Source: Bacteroidales bacterium UBA4293
Lineage (GTDB): Bacteria; Bacteroidota; Bacteroidia; Bacteroidales; Bacteroidaceae
NCBI GenBank assembly: GCA_002395835.1
Contig: DGVD01000010.1
Location: 52,345 to 116,344, forward strand
Direction of reading: 5' to 3'
DNA: 64,000 bases
Position numbers and translations under genes: made by a program. Position 1 is the first letter of the stretch. Each line of letters begins with the position of its first letter. This document shows positions 62,748 through 64,000 of the stretch, piece after piece. Under the pieces are notes generated by a model, which searched no databases, was not told the origin of the DNA, and saw nothing but the letters and a program-made list of their open reading frames with translations.

Positions 62748-63671
62748 TTACTTCTGGAACACACTCAGCACCGGCCTTCCCACCCAGGACCGGGGCATTT
62801 CCAGCCCTAGGATATAAGCCAAGGTAGCTGCCGTGTCGTACTGCATCATAGGTTCCTGAATCAGTTCCCCCTTCTTTATACCCGGCCCGCAGATGATGAA
62901 CGGGTGTTCCATCTCCAGTAGGGAGTTTCCCCCGTGCCCCTTGTCCTTCCCTCCATGGTCGGAAGTAAGGACGATGACCGTATCCTCATACATCCCAGCC
63001 GTTTTCAGTGCCTGCACCAGTCGGCCCACATACCCATCCAGTTCCGCCAGTTTCTGGTAGTAGGCAGGCGTGTCGTGCCCCTGGGCATGCCCCACGGCAT
63101 CCAGTTGGTCCCAGCACACCGCCAGCAGTGTAGGTTTCCGTTCCAGGATAAACTGCTCTGCCATCTCACACAGCTGCTGGGGCTTCTGTTCCCAGTCCGC
63201 AGCCAGATCATAGCAGTCTATGGCCAGCGTATCCACCACCGGCTTTATGCCGTCCCACTCCGCCAGGCATCCCGTCACCGCAGTGGGCTGTGCCTCCCGC
63301 AGCACAGAGAAGATGGTAGGGAAAATACCGTGCTGGTTCAGTTCAGCCGAAGGTATTTCCGGGGTGCGGGAGTTCCAGGTGGTGTACCCGTGCAGTTCCG
63401 GGCAGGATCCGTTGAACATGCTGGCCCAGTTCACTGCAGAGGAAGAAGGCAGCACGGAGCGCTTCTTCAGGGTGTAGCATCCCTCCTGCATCAGCTGGCT
63501 GATGTTAGGGATGTCGTGTGCCCGAGGCACGCTGTAGCCTCCCCATCCGTCTATCCCGATGACCAGCACATGCTTCGGTTTATTTCGGAAAACCTTGTTC
63601 CACATCACAGCCAGGCAGAGCCCGCTCAGGAAGAGGCTCACTGCCATTAAGATAAAAAACCGTTTTCTCAT
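62748..63671 (-). CDS. Alkaline phosphatase superfamily type I phosphodiesterase, membrane-anchored
   Basis: A 307-residue protein with an N-terminal membrane anchor or signal (FFILMAVSLFLSGLCLAVMW). Metal-ligand motifs of the nucleotide pyrophosphatase/phosphodiesterase family are LVIGIDGWGGY (Asp), nucleophile region PSSSAVNWASMFNG (Ser/Thr), CWDQLDAVGHAQGHD (Asp and His) and LTSDHGGKDKGHGG (Asp-His). It should hydrolyse phosphodiester bonds of nucleotides or glycerophospho compounds outside the cytoplasm. It is convergent with the OxyR-like gene (5 bp between stops) and has its own promoter at 63708-63739. Confidence 0.85.
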   Translation of the reverse strand: MRKRFFILMAVSLFLSGLCLAVMWNKVFRNKPKHVLVIGIDGWGGYSVPRAHDIPNISQLMQEGCYTLKKRSVLPSSSAVNWASMFNGSCPELHGYTTWNSRTPEIPSAELNQHGIFPTIFSVLREAQPTAVTGCLAEWDGIKPVVDTLAIDCYDLAADWEQKPQQLCEMAEQFILERKPTLLAVCWDQLDAVGHAQGHDTPAYYQKLAELDGYVGRLVQALKTAGMYEDTVIVLTSDHGGKDKGHGGNSLLEMEHPFIICGPGIKKGELIQEPMMQYDTAATLAYILGLEMPRSWVGRPVLSVFQK

Positions 63672-63707
63672 GAAGTTTTAGATTTTAATGGTTTAAATTC
63701 GTTTCCA

Positions 63708-63739
63708 CAAAGATACTACACCTGGAGGGGATTTCCAAA
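63708..63739 (-). promoter_or_regulatory. Promoter of the phosphodiesterase gene
   Basis: On the minus strand TTTG (63736-63739), 20 bp, TATCTTTG (63708-63715). Confidence 0.7.
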
Positions 63740-63755
63740 AACTTTGCCGTTTAAC

Positions 63756-64000
63756 TTATAGTTCATCCCAACGTATAGAATATGATTCTAACAACTTTGC
63801 GGGCAATTGCTGTTCAGTAGCGGTTTTGCGCCAGTCTCTGATGGCGCCACGAACCTCCTCAATAATCTCTGATGCTTCTTGGCGTTCTAGCATATAGCTT
63901 TCACTGGCAGAGAGTAATGCGTTGATGTCCGACTCTTCTGTGTATGAATCGATGAGCAAGCATTGATATGACTTTGCTCCCGGATTGATGTCGTATGCAG
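63756..64000 (-). CDS. HipA-like kinase, C-terminal fragment (cut by window edge)
   Basis: An open minus-strand frame enters from the right edge and ends at 63756. Its visible 80 residues begin AYDINPGAKSYQCLLIDSYT, followed by ALLSASESYMLERQEASEII and a C-terminal helix ending WDEL. The AYD.NP...L.ID motif followed by the helical tail (EIIEEVRGAIRDWRKTA) is the C-terminus of HipA-type Ser/Thr kinases, the toxin of HipBA toxin-antitoxin pairs. The kinase core and any HipB antitoxin lie outside the window. GC content drops again here relative to the preceding 10 kb. Confidence 0.75.
   Translation of the reverse strand, partial: AYDINPGAKSYQCLLIDSYTEESDINALLSASESYMLERQEASEIIEEVRGAIRDWRKTATEQQLPAKLLESYSIRWDEL

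Overview
The window is chromosomal DNA from a gut-type Bacteroidales, most likely Bacteroides or Phocaeicola. The protein families fit this: BtuG/BtuB-like surface transport, FimB/Mfa2-like lipoproteins, mannosylglucose phosphorylase with mannobiose epimerase, and GH89. Nearly every gene start is preceded by the Bacteroidetes vegetative promoter (TTTG, about 19-20 bp, TAnnTTTG), and Shine-Dalgarno sequences are mostly absent. Assignment to genus is inference.

Layout. 0-6.6 kb: end of an RluA-type pseudouridine synthase, threonine dehydratase, an OPT transporter with a MalY-like lyase, and a secreted asparaginase-type hydrolase carrying a cystatin-like C-terminal domain. 6.6-12.4 kb: L-rhamnose catabolism (rhaB-rhaA-rhaT-rhaD) with a divergent AraC regulator. 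12.4-22.8 kb: a secreted zincin-like protein, a Ca2+ P-type ATPase, a BtuG/PKD-lipoprotein/BtuB-like outer-membrane uptake operon, and a Zn/Cd-type P1B ATPase. 22.9-29 kb: an M1 peptidase lipoprotein, two fimbria-type lipoproteins and a P-loop kinase-CYTH fusion. 29.1-43.3 kb: carbohydrate region with GH3 plus an (alpha/alpha)6 glycosidase, a secreted FMN-binding protein, a beta-mannan operon (GH26, GH130, mannobiose 2-epimerase, two esterases), and a divergent GH2 with an acid phosphatase. 43.3-55.4 kb: an Rsh protein with a degenerate synthetase domain, rmuC, dus, rhodanese, GH89, small membrane proteins, glutathione peroxidase, an Fe-S aldo/keto reductase and a DUF4421-like protein. 55.5-63.7 kb: carB, cardiolipin synthase, an AraC regulator, a candidate structured RNA, an OxyR-like regulator lacking the first sensor cysteine, and a phosphodiesterase. 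The right edge holds the C-terminus of a HipA-like kinase.

How the genes work together. The rhamnose genes form a near-complete pathway to dihydroxyacetone phosphate and lactaldehyde, but the usual lactaldehyde reductase is absent. The mannan operon would deacetylate and cut mannan outside the cytoplasm, then epimerise mannobiose and phosphorolyse mannosylglucose, yet it carries no transporter. The BtuG/BtuB-like operon has its own promoter with a leader too short for a cobalamin riboswitch.

The most unusual items are the hydrolase-cystatin fusion, two tandem palindrome arrays with 23-bp and 22-bp periods, the structured RNA with its own promoter and terminator at about 61.3-61.6 kb, the degenerate Rsh synthetase domain, and the OxyR-like protein missing its peroxidatic cysteine. 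GC content rises sharply after about 52 kb. No tRNA, rRNA, insertion sequence, prophage or CRISPR array was seen.
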